Positions 1 to 6,033 of a DNA stretch of 15,924 nt are shown here, piece by piece. The notes beneath the pieces were generated by a model. The model was not told where the DNA came from and did not search any database. It was given only the letters and a program-made list of their open reading frames with translations. The translations under genes and the position numbers were made by a program. Position 1 is the first letter of the stretch, and every line of letters begins with the position of its first letter. This DNA is from Methanomethylovorans sp. (GTDB lineage Archaea; Halobacteriota; Methanosarcinia; Methanosarcinales; Methanosarcinaceae), in NCBI GenBank assembly GCA_020854785.1, contig JAHFZE010000116.1, positions 1 through 15,924 on the forward strand, written 5' to 3'.

Positions 1-1
1 A

Positions 2-211
2 GTGCTGAAAGGGAGGATCTATTTGGTTTCGCAGGTACCGGGGGAAGAAGGATTTATTGCCGATATTGAGCTGACCGAAGGAATGACATCAACATACAGG
101 GAAAAGATCAGGTTCATTCATGAAATGGATGGCACGGCTGATATTATTACCGGTAACAGCAGGTTGATTTACAGGTTTATAAAACCAATCAGAAGCCTGA
201 TTGATCAATGA
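2..211 (+). CDS. HlyD-family secretion adaptor, C-terminal part (partial)
   Basis: The reading frame is open at the left edge and ends at the TGA at 209-211, so only the last 69 residues are visible. GFIADIELTEGM, followed by MDGTADIITGNSRLIYRFI and a short tail, is the pattern of the C-terminal beta-barrel and membrane-proximal end of HlyD / bacteriocin-secretion accessory proteins. In that family the mature protein is a periplasmic adaptor that links an inner-membrane ABC exporter (often with a C39 peptidase domain) to an outer-membrane channel. The true start lies outside the window; the first in-frame ATG here would be internal. It sits upstream, in the same direction, of a decayed GG-leader peptide gene, which fits a peptide-export locus. 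The family call rests on motif memory only, and the exporter partner cannot be seen. Confidence 0.72.
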   Translation: MLKGRIYLVSQVPGEEGFIADIELTEGMTSTYREKIRFIHEMDGTADIITGNSRLIYRFIKPIRSLIDQ

Positions 212-650
212 TCCAGACTGTTTCTCAGGTATTCGATTATCTCATTGTCTGAATATTCTTTCACAATAACTGGCAATTTACCGGAAGAATAAACTTATAT
301 TATTCAAATTAATAACTTTTTTTCAAATTATTGAAAAAAAGTTTGTTAATCAGGGTAACAAATTGGCACCAATTGATATTAAACTAAGTATTTATAATTA
401 ACCGTTAGAACAGATTTGTTGGAAATGGCTGATTATGTGTGTTTTGCCAGTTTCAATACCTGGGACTGACGAGGCGGAAGCATGCCAAATTTGAAGTTAG
501 ATTATGGGAATTTTAGTTTTATTCGAGGGATCACAGATACAAGTGCTTTCGAATTCAGACTATAAAACTACAGGTTAGATTACAATATATCTGCAGGGTA
601 TAGTCTATAACCAGGAATTTTTTATGTTCTTAAACCGGTATTAATTGTAA
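212..650. other. Intergenic region without a recognisable gene
   Basis: I see no coding gene here; the longest ATG-started frames I noticed are about 25 codons and look random. The stretch holds three symmetric elements. One is the 13-bp inverted repeat at 314-343 (separate entry). The second is AATTGG-CA-CCAATT at 361-374, a possible operator-like dyad. The third is an AGACTATA / TATAGTCT pair at 557-564 and 599-606 just ahead of the small HTH gene. No clear promoter consensus was found. Confidence 0.6.
314..343. terminator. Perfect 13-bp inverted repeat, possible bidirectional terminator
   Basis: The arms AACTTTTTTTCAA (314-326) and TTGAAAAAAAGTT (331-343) are exact reverse complements with a 4-nt ATTA loop. 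It lies about 100 bp after the stop of the HlyD-like gene. The stem is very A/T-rich with runs of seven T and seven A, so it could end transcription from either side. It lacks the GC-rich stem of a classical intrinsic terminator, so a protein-binding or slippage-prone site is also possible. Confidence 0.4.
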
Positions 651-872
651 ATGAGAGCCTTCGATCCTTTTATAGAATCTCTGGTCCTTGAACCAAAGAC
701 CAGGGTGGAGCTCGCAGACGAATATGCGGTTTGTTGGAATACACTTAAAAACAGAATTAATAATGCAAAAATAGTACTGCCTACCGGTTTGATCTTTCCC
801 AGAGTACAAAAAGATATTTATTATGCTCTTGGCATTCCGCCATATTTAAAAACAGCTAAGAACAATAGTTGA
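651..872 (+). CDS. Small predicted helix-turn-helix protein
   Basis: This is a 73-aa protein. Residues about 18-38 (TRVELADEYAVCWNTLKNRI) read as a helix-turn-helix: a short helix, a turn, then a recognition helix. A stretch rich in Leu/Pro (KIVLPTGLIFPRVQKDIYYALGIPP) follows and resembles the second half of small DNA-binding proteins that are frequent in Bacteroidota mobile regions. It could regulate the adjacent leader-peptide locus, but this is inference from position only. No ribosome-binding site is obvious, which is normal for the phylum. The ATG at 651 is the only good start. It is not a family I can name with certainty, and it could be a remnant of a larger mobile-element gene. Confidence 0.5.
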   Translation: MRAFDPFIESLVLEPKTRVELADEYAVCWNTLKNRINNAKIVLPTGLIFPRVQKDIYYALGIPPYLKTAKNNS

Positions 873-893
873 TCTTGAAGGGTTCAGGTTGAT

Positions 894-933
894 GACGATT
901 TTTGATGATTTTTGACGGTTTTTGATTGGTTTA
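894..933. repeat. Four 10-bp tandem units with phased T-tracts
   Basis: The units GACGATTTTT, GATGATTTTT, GACGGTTTTT and the degenerate GATTGGTTTA follow one another without gaps from 894 to 933. Three T5 tracts are thereby spaced exactly 10 bp apart, near one helical turn, which is the known arrangement for intrinsically bent DNA. It lies just after the small HTH gene and upstream of the leader-peptide relic. Confidence 0.6.
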
Positions 934-999
934 TTACCAATTATTTTCAACGACATAGCCGAAATTTGTATTGTATTATATGAATATTTTGAAAGAAAA

Positions 1000-1142
1000 G
1001 GGCAGTTTAAAGCAGGGAGCATACGGCTGAGGGCAGGGTGCAAAAGAAATAAAACAATTGTAGAAGATAATATCGTTCTTGATCCCTCACCCCATACCCT
1101 TTGCCCCGAGCCATCTGCCCGGACCTTTCCATAACAGAAAGG
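1000..1142 (+). promoter_or_regulatory. G-run / C-run leader with a small hairpin upstream of the broken GG-leader gene
   Basis: GGGCAG occurs at 1000-1005 and again at 1031-1036, and CTGCCC at 1115-1120 can pair with either. Between them lie further C-rich stretches. Immediately after comes a hairpin, CCTTTC (1124-1129), loop CATAACA, GAAAGG (1137-1142), followed by GAGGTTAATGG. A closely similar layout with the shared string ATAACAGAAAGG precedes the intact precursor at 14863, so it probably belongs to the 5' untranslated leader of these peptide genes. Whether it acts as an attenuator, a processing site or a terminator is not known. The remaining bases 873-1223 hold no gene that I can support. 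Confidence 0.45.
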
Positions 1143-1223
1143 AGGTTAATGGCAAAGATATTTTATTTTAATCAGTTTGGCAGACTGGCAAAATGATTGT
1201 TTAAAATCTTAAAACGTACAATT

Positions 1224-1303
1224 ATGAAGAAATTAAGAAACTTCAAATCAACCCTGAAAAATTGATGAACAATGAAGAGTTGACTACTCTTAGAGGTGGG
1301 TAA
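1224..1303 (+). pseudogene. Broken GG-leader RiPP precursor: leader only, frameshifted, core lost
   Basis: The ATG at 1224 opens a frame that fails after 13 codons. One frame over, without a stop, the DNA encodes KKLQINPEKLMNNEELTTL followed by RGG, ending at 1300. This closely matches the leader of the intact precursor at 14863 (KKLNINPERLMKNEELKSI then RGG). Restoring a single A in the AAA run at 1230-1232 would put ATG AAG AAA ATT AAG in frame with it, so a one-base deletion explains the damage. Directly after the Gly-Gly codons comes TAA, which belongs to the fused IS66 fragment, so no core peptide remains. The product would have been a double-glycine leader for a C39-type exporter. Confidence 0.82.
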
Positions 1304-1602
1304 ATCGCTACTCCCGCCAAACCATCCATTTACAGTCGATGCCGGGATAAATACTCCTGCAAGCTTAAACATCGCGATTGAGCGGTGAAAAGGAAGATGA
1401 TAGACATATTTACCTATCAATAGTTCTGCCAGTAAACTCGCTCAGGCATTACTCCGGGGAAGTGGTAAGAGTGGAAGTGCTGCAATCTTCATATTCTTCT
1501 GCCCGCTCTCTTCATTTTCTTCCCGAAGTTGCTGCAAGTCTTTTCTCAATGCGTGTTTCGGACGAACGATGCCACGAACGTAAAGCTCACCCGGCTTATG
1601 CT
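1301..1602 (-). pseudogene. IS66-family TnpC fragment (middle part), reverse strand
   Basis: Read on the minus strand from 1600 down to about 1301, the sequence encodes HKPGELYVRGIVRPKHAL, then PLLPLPRSNA, a TGA stop, ASLLAELLIGKYVYHLPFHR, and FKLAGVFIPASTVNGWF with SSDL. This is the middle of an IS66 transposase: compare KFYVEKYVRPKYVFPKE and QFKRQDIDIAESTISGWF in the intact copy at 9694. The in-frame stop replaces a Gly codon in the conserved NAG motif. The piece is cut on its C-terminal side at the leader Gly-Gly (1300) and on its N-terminal side by the IS1634-type inverted repeat at 1603. The catalytic residues are not present. Confidence 0.82.
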
Positions 1603-3599
1603 CTAGCGTGAGTTTATCACGGGATGAGGTCTAAAACGCTGTAACATACAGGTAAACATAAAGATAGTGATCATTTATTTGTATACACCAACATCTTTGA
1701 TTTTGGGTTGTTGATTGTGGACGTTTTCTATACCTAAAGCGGTTATAATCTTATTCTCAGCTTCGGTCATCTGCTCAAGCATATAAGTGGCTTTTGGTTT
1801 ACCGGTCTTTTTCGATTCCTCTAACATTGTTCCAAGTCTGATATTATTGAGCATATCCAATAAATTATCCAGACTTCCGGTATAACTGGCCTTTAACCTT
1901 GCCTCTCTCCAGATAATACTGGATAACAGATATCCAATCACACAGATAAAATAATGCACCTTTATCTGCTGGTTGGTCCAGTGATACTGAGGCTTCAGGG
2001 CTAAATGATATGGGTTCTTCATGTTCCTGAAAGCATGTTCAATTTTAGATTGGCCATAATACGCGGTAATAATATCCTGACTGGTCCATTCATGCCTGTT
2101 AGTCATAATAATCCTGAAGCCAAGTTTCTCTTCAACATGGTGTAGTTGCTCCTGATCAATCTTGTAGTCCAGATAGTATTTTCCTTCTCCTGTCTGAATC
2201 AATTTCCATTTAAGGATATCTTTTAAGTATTGACCCGCTGCTATGGTTTTGATCTTTTTTTCTAACTCCTCCCGGTTCCGTTTTTTTCCACTTGGGTTTG
2301 CAAGCGCCTGCTGAAGTTTTTTAAGACTCTCTTGCTTTTTAGCAAGGCTTTGATATACGCCCCGGATCTGGCCTGCCTTTAACCGATCTGATATAAATAC
2401 CAGGATCGTTTTTTCATCTTCCCATATCGTGCTTTTTTCACGATATACAGCCAATGACTCATTGATTATTCTTATGGTGGACATCGCTTCCGTTGCCCTT
2501 TCAATGATCTCTGTATGATGATAAGGTGTTAAGGCTCCCACATAATAGAACCCTAAGCTGTTCACAATATCAAGATTCTTCTTCGAGTTGTTCCCGCGAT
2601 CGAAAACCAATGTATGAGTATCCTGGTTCAGCCCTAATGATAGCATGCGGTCTTTAATCTTCCCGATGACCTCTTTGAAAACGGTGACATCCTGTAGATT
2701 GCCCTGATAACTGTGATGAAACAAAGGGATATAGTCTTCTTTGCTGACAACCATGGCAAGGCCCACTTGTCGCAGGTCATCTCTTTTTTGCTTATTCTTG
2801 CCTCGTTGGGCAATATCACAGTGATCGTTCGTGGTGTCGATGTAGGTGAAAAAATTGGTCGTGTCATAAAACAAGGTATCTGTACGGATCTTATAGACTT
2901 CAAGCAAACGTGTCAATATTTCCTGCTCGGCAGAAGATATGGCATCTTCCGGAAAGCTGTCCATTAAATCCCAAAAATGCTGACTGTCAACCTTGCTCAA
3001 ATTACAGCGCAGAAGATATTCTACAGATGTGGTCTTTGCCCAGTTCCACCATCCCATCTTACTGGTAGGCATACATACACGCCCGATGGCTCCCAGAACA
3101 AAGGTGATGCCTGTGGTTAAATTATTCCTTACCGGCTTGTCTGCAACATATTGGCGGGAAGATTTAACATACTTATTCAAAATGCTGATAATATCCAGAC
3201 GTGCTGCAACATCTATTAAGGCGCTGACACCACCATGAGAATATGACTTGAGTTTATGTGTATGAAGTCCCTGCAGGCGTTTTAACAGGTCATCTGCTTT
3301 GCCAAGATAAGCCAGAACAATCGGTCTTGGTTTGCCGTTAACTCTTCTGGACTCTACAATATACCAGTACTTGTAACCCTTTGTTGTCTTGCTTTGAATT
3401 GTAGCCATAATTGGTATATACTAATGATATATAAATACAATTATCCACTACATATTAATTCATTGCAAAATTAGTTATTAACATTAGTTAGTGTATACAC
3501 ACTTCTCATCAAAAAATGCAAATATATCTGACTGATATTCAATCGATTTCATTGGTGAATAAATTTTGTAAATTGAGTTTTATAATAAACTCACGCTAG
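1603..3599 (-). mobile_element. IS1634-type insertion sequence, complete
   Basis: Terminal inverted repeats CTAGCGTGAGTTTAT (1603-1617) and ATAAACTCACGCTAG (3585-3599) match over 15 bp and enclose one transposase gene, giving about 2.0 kb. The flanks differ: an IS66 fragment lies to the left and an IS4-type transposase fragment to the right, and I see no matching target duplication. The element therefore either moved and then lost flanking DNA, or mediated a deletion or recombination with another copy. The outermost base of the repeat may be off by one or two. Confidence 0.85.
1675..3408 (-). CDS. IS1634-family transposase
   Basis: This is a 577-aa DDE transposase and appears full length. 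The N-terminus (KYWYIVESRRVNGKPRPIV) is the usual IS1634 opening strand pair. The presumed catalytic acids are D182 in LFYDTTNFF, D270 in LVFDRGNNSKKN and E457 in YGQSKIEHAFRNMK, the last being the family's Y-(2)-K/R-(2)-E-(3)-R-type signature. A lysine/glutamate-rich insertion (about residues 355-395) lies between the second and third acids, as expected for IS4-superfamily enzymes with a beta-strand or helical insertion. The start at 3408 (MATIQSK) is about 180 bp inside the right inverted repeat. No stop or frameshift is visible, so the element may still be active. Confidence 0.9.
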   Translation of the reverse strand: MATIQSKTTKGYKYWYIVESRRVNGKPRPIVLAYLGKADDLLKRLQGLHTHKLKSYSHGGVSALIDVAARLDIISILNKYVKSSRQYVADKPVRNNLTTGITFVLGAIGRVCMPTSKMGWWNWAKTTSVEYLLRCNLSKVDSQHFWDLMDSFPEDAISSAEQEILTRLLEVYKIRTDTLFYDTTNFFTYIDTTNDHCDIAQRGKNKQKRDDLRQVGLAMVVSKEDYIPLFHHSYQGNLQDVTVFKEVIGKIKDRMLSLGLNQDTHTLVFDRGNNSKKNLDIVNSLGFYYVGALTPYHHTEIIERATEAMSTIRIINESLAVYREKSTIWEDEKTILVFISDRLKAGQIRGVYQSLAKKQESLKKLQQALANPSGKKRNREELEKKIKTIAAGQYLKDILKWKLIQTGEGKYYLDYKIDQEQLHHVEEKLGFRIIMTNRHEWTSQDIITAYYGQSKIEHAFRNMKNPYHLALKPQYHWTNQQIKVHYFICVIGYLLSSIIWREARLKASYTGSLDNLLDMLNNIRLGTMLEESKKTGKPKATYMLEQMTEAENKIITALGIENVHNQQPKIKDVGVYK

Positions 3600-3926
3600 G
3601 GTAAAATACAGATCTTCAAAAAACTTATGATTCCTGTTGCGCAATCCGTCACATGCCGTACTCTTTGCTGGTGCCTGATCCATTCCAAGATGATTAAACT
3701 TACCGCCCATGGCCCGCAATCCTTCGCATATCTCGGTCATCGAATCACATCGGCTAAGTATCCCGAACAGCATCGTAAATAGGTGTGTGTGCGTCTTGAG
3801 TGACTTGTAATAGTAATCACTCTCGTGCTTACGGAGCAACCCTTGTATGTCAACTTTATCTACTAAATTCATAATCTGTTTGAAAATCGGCTGTCCGACT
3901 AATTTTATTTCCGTAATTTTACCCAT
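3591..3926 (-). pseudogene. IS4-family transposase (DUF4372-type), N-terminal fragment
   Basis: The start at 3926 gives 111 residues. GQPIFKQIMNLVDKVDIQ, then LRKHESDYYYKSLKTHTHLF, MLFGILSRCDSMTEICEGL and RNRNHKFFEDLYF are the N-terminal domain (DUF4372) of Bacteroidota IS4-family transposases. The last few residues and the stop come from the IS1634-type inverted repeat, so the catalytic domain is missing. The rest of this transposase is not found on the far side of the IS1634 element, which argues for loss of DNA after insertion. The element's outer end lies somewhere in 3927-4014, just before the IS630 copy. Confidence 0.85.
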
Positions 3927-4024
3927 GTTGTACGTGTTTTAGCAAAAACCAAATTACAACATTGGTGGAAACCTTTGGGGAGTATCCCTCTTATTTATTA
4001 TTTTAGTCGGACACTAGTGTTATG

Positions 4025-4690
4025 TCAATTATGTATTGACGGATAAAGTCGATGTAATTTCACCCTAGCGTCTTTTGTTGTAAACTGCCATTTTATTCTT
4101 GCGTCTTTATTGTTTCTGTGGTTTTGCCAGGCCTTCACTTCTTCTCTGACCGTTTTTATGTTGTCAATTCTTCTGTTCAAGCATTGTTTTGTCAATACGT
4201 TCAATTCTATTTCAGCCATATTTAACCAACTACCATGTTTTGGCGTATATACAAATTCCAGACGATCCCATATTCTTTTTGCCTCAGAAGGTTCAAAGGT
4301 TTCATATAACGCAGCAGCACTGTGTGAAGCCAGATTATCCATCACTAATGTTATCATTTCTGCCGCAGGATATAGCTTGTCACAAATAAAACGGACCAAT
4401 ATTGCCCAGTCATTCTTGGTTCTCTGGTTGGTAACTTTGGTGAAACGCTTTCCTGCAAGGGGCTCATTTACCATAAAAACATTGCACACCCCGGAACGGG
4501 AATACTCATAATCCACCTTTTTTTCAAATCCAGGTCTTATTGGTAATGACTTACGAACCTCTTTTATCAATTGCTTTGGAGTTTCATCCATACATACCAC
4601 TGGCCTTGCTTTATCATATGGCCGTTTGTAAACATCAAGTACTTGCTCCATTGCTGCTACAAAATGACTGTTTTCCCGGGGAGGAATCAC
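4025..4690 (-). CDS. IS630 transposase, downstream ORF (DDE catalytic half)
   Basis: From the first ATG at 4690 this is 221 aa, but the conserved frame reaches further upstream (SWVIPPRE), so the ATG is probably not the natural start. The catalytic triad is visible as D35 in VCMDETPKQL, D118 in LVMDNLASHS and E160 in WLNMAEIELNVL, the spacing expected of IS630. The normal product is a fusion with the ORF at 4699-5175, made by -1 frameshifting at the A8 run. The C-terminus runs into the left inverted repeat. No other damage is seen. Confidence 0.87.
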   Translation of the reverse strand: MIPPRENSHFVAAMEQVLDVYKRPYDKARPVVCMDETPKQLIKEVRKSLPIRPGFEKKVDYEYSRSGVCNVFMVNEPLAGKRFTKVTNQRTKNDWAILVRFICDKLYPAAEMITLVMDNLASHSAAALYETFEPSEAKRIWDRLEFVYTPKHGSWLNMAEIELNVLTKQCLNRRIDNIKTVREEVKAWQNHRNNKDARIKWQFTTKDARVKLHRLYPSIHN

Positions 4691-4698
4691 CCAACTCT

Positions 4699-5175
4699 TT
4701 ACTCTCCAAGATTTAAGTTCGTTTTTTTTAGAACCTTCCTGACTGTCTCGTGCGATATGTCTTCAACGTACTCCAATTCTACCATACGATCCGCCAATAG
4801 TCTCAAGGACCATTTGCCATATCCTTTAGGTGGTTCACTGCAGGCTATCGAAATTAACCGAGCCTCCGTTTCTCCATCAACCTTTTTGCGGTATATCCTA
4901 CTTGTCGGGGCTACACCCAGAGCAGCATCAAGGCCTTCCAGTACGAACCGTTGCTTTACTCTGTCAATGGTTCGCATTCCAATCTTTAATACTTTACAAA
5001 CATCTTCATTGGTTTGCGGTTTTTCTGCAAACCTACCCTGGTCTGCATTAAGAAGAATGAGAGAATGGATGACCTTCTTGGCTGTATGGCTGCCCTTCCT
5101 GGTATTTTCCATTAGTGTTTCTCTTTCTTTTTTGGTTAGAGTTACTTTGTACTTTATCATAGCATTTTTTGACAA
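4699..5175 (-). CDS. IS630 transposase, upstream ORF (DNA-binding half)
   Basis: A 158-aa protein starts at 5175. It holds the N-terminal helix-turn-helix region (QTNEDVCKVLKIGMRTIDRV, about residues 55-75) and the second winged part (KWSLRLLADRMVELEYVEDI, then HETVRKVLKK) of IS630/Tc1-type transposases. The frame ends at 4699, shortly after an A8 run (T8 at 4722-4729 on the plus strand). Slipping back by one base on A-AAA-AAA continues into KNELKSWRVKSWVIPPRE, the normal family sequence, and joins the next ORF. The DDE half therefore needs a -1 frameshift, either programmed or caused by a one-base indel. Confidence 0.85.
   Translation of the reverse strand: MSKNAMIKYKVTLTKKERETLMENTRKGSHTAKKVIHSLILLNADQGRFAEKPQTNEDVCKVLKIGMRTIDRVKQRFVLEGLDAALGVAPTSRIYRKKVDGETEARLISIACSEPPKGYGKWSLRLLADRMVELEYVEDISHETVRKVLKKTNLNLGE
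4722..4730 (-). promoter_or_regulatory. A8 slippery run joining the two IS630 frames
   Basis: On the minus strand the message reads CTA AAA AAA ACG. The A-AAA-AAA heptamer lies in the correct phase for a -1 slip, after which the codons AAC GAA CTT AAA TCT TGG restore the family sequence KNELKSW. The site lies at the usual domain boundary. I did not identify a clear stimulatory pseudoknot by eye. Confidence 0.6.
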
Positions 5176-5252
5176 AGATACAGAAAATATTTATTGCGTT
5201 ATACTATTATTGACATGACACTAGTGAAAGACTATAGTAATTTATTTCCAAT

Positions 5253-6005
5253 ATGATACAGAAACTAAACATTAATGACTTTACAATCCTTATACTTATT
5301 CGTTTGGATTCTATACATCGGCTAGAAAACATATTGGCAGTGTCAGAGTATTTGACTTCTAATATTGAAGCTGATTTTATGGTGCTTGAATCGTCTTCTT
5401 ATGATAATGGTTTGTTAAAAAAGCTATTCAATAAGAAAATTCGATATTCATTTCAGGAGGATAATGACCCAATACTCTATAGAACTAAATTATTAAACCA
5501 AATGGCTAGTCAAGTTGAAACTCCTTATTTTGCATGCTGGGATGCGGATGTAATAATCCCTATAGGTCAGATTGCTAAAGCAGTTGAACTTCTAAGAAAT
5601 AACATGACTGATTTTGTATACCCTTATGAGGAGCTATTTTTAGACACTTCACTTATTTTAAGAAAGTTATTTCTAATTGAAAAAACAAGTTTAGTTTTAG
5701 AAAAAAATATAAAAAAAATGGCGGCTATGTATTTACCAAATCCTCTTGGAGGTGTTTTCTTAGCCAGACTTGATAAATATAAAGAGGCAGGACTTGAAAA
5801 TGAAAATTTTTATGGTTGGGGTATGGAAGATGGAGATAGATATTATAGGTGGATTAATATGGGATACAGAGTAAACAGAATTCATGGTCCTCTATTTCAT
5901 TTGAGTCATGTCAGAGGAATAAATAGCCAGTATCACAATGAGGATCAAAAATTTATTAAGGAAAAGATGGTCCTAAACGTAAAACGGAATAAAGAAAATG
6001 GTTGA
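5253..6005 (+). CDS. Galactosyltransferase-like family 2 glycosyltransferase, RiPP-associated
   Basis: This is a 250-aa GT-A fold enzyme. The opening strand (FTILILIRLDSIHRLENI) is the nucleotide-sugar binding start, and WDAD at residues 96-99 is the DxD metal/sugar-phosphate motif. GGVF (166-169) and FYGWGMEDGD (186-195) form the C-terminal acceptor and catalytic signature of beta-1,4-galactosyltransferase-like proteins, followed by a putative metal-ligand histidine pair in LFHLSH (216, 219). No signal peptide or membrane span is seen, so it should be cytoplasmic. It is 28 bp ahead of the LanC-like gene in an operon-like pair; in Bacteroidota such pairs occur with GG-leader peptides, so a peptide substrate is plausible but not shown. 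The IS630 copy ends 30 bp upstream, so its promoter is likely altered. The donor sugar cannot be read from the sequence. Confidence 0.82.
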   Translation: MIQKLNINDFTILILIRLDSIHRLENILAVSEYLTSNIEADFMVLESSSYDNGLLKKLFNKKIRYSFQEDNDPILYRTKLLNQMASQVETPYFACWDADVIIPIGQIAKAVELLRNNMTDFVYPYEELFLDTSLILRKLFLIEKTSLVLEKNIKKMAAMYLPNPLGGVFLARLDKYKEAGLENENFYGWGMEDGDRYYRWINMGYRVNRIHGPLFHLSHVRGINSQYHNEDQKFIKEKMVLNVKRNKENG

Positions 6006-6033
6006 ATCAATTCTTTAAGTAGTTCTTCTTATT

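Larger units (their letters stand above)
4017..5221 (-). mobile_element. IS630-type insertion sequence with TA target duplication
   Basis: The ends are near-perfect inverted repeats: GTGTTATGTCAAT at 4017-4029 and ATTGACATGACAC at 5209-5221, differing at one position. Both ends are flanked by TA (4015-4016 and 5222-5223), which is the target this family duplicates. Each junction also reads CACTAGTG, so the target was part of a palindrome. Length is about 1.2 kb. It sits between the IS4 remnant and the glycosyltransferase gene, leaving about 30 bp of native DNA upstream of the latter. Confidence 0.88.

Noticed and set aside
361..374. AATTGG-CA-CCAATT dyad as an operator
   Set aside because: A single 6-bp A/T-rich dyad is expected by chance in such DNA, and no promoter was found beside it; mentioned only in the intergenic entry.
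922..1134. 70-aa ORF from the T-tract repeat into the C-rich tract
   Set aside because: Its second half translates the G/C-rich inverted repeat module and the hairpin shared with the other precursor leader; no family resemblance.
1378..1611. 77-aa plus-strand ORF
   Set aside because: The opposite strand carries clear IS66 TnpC homology throughout this stretch.
4571..5218. 215-aa plus-strand ORF opposite the IS630 transposase
   Set aside because: It is antisense to the two IS630 frames, which have clear HTH and DDE motifs; its translation shows no domain.
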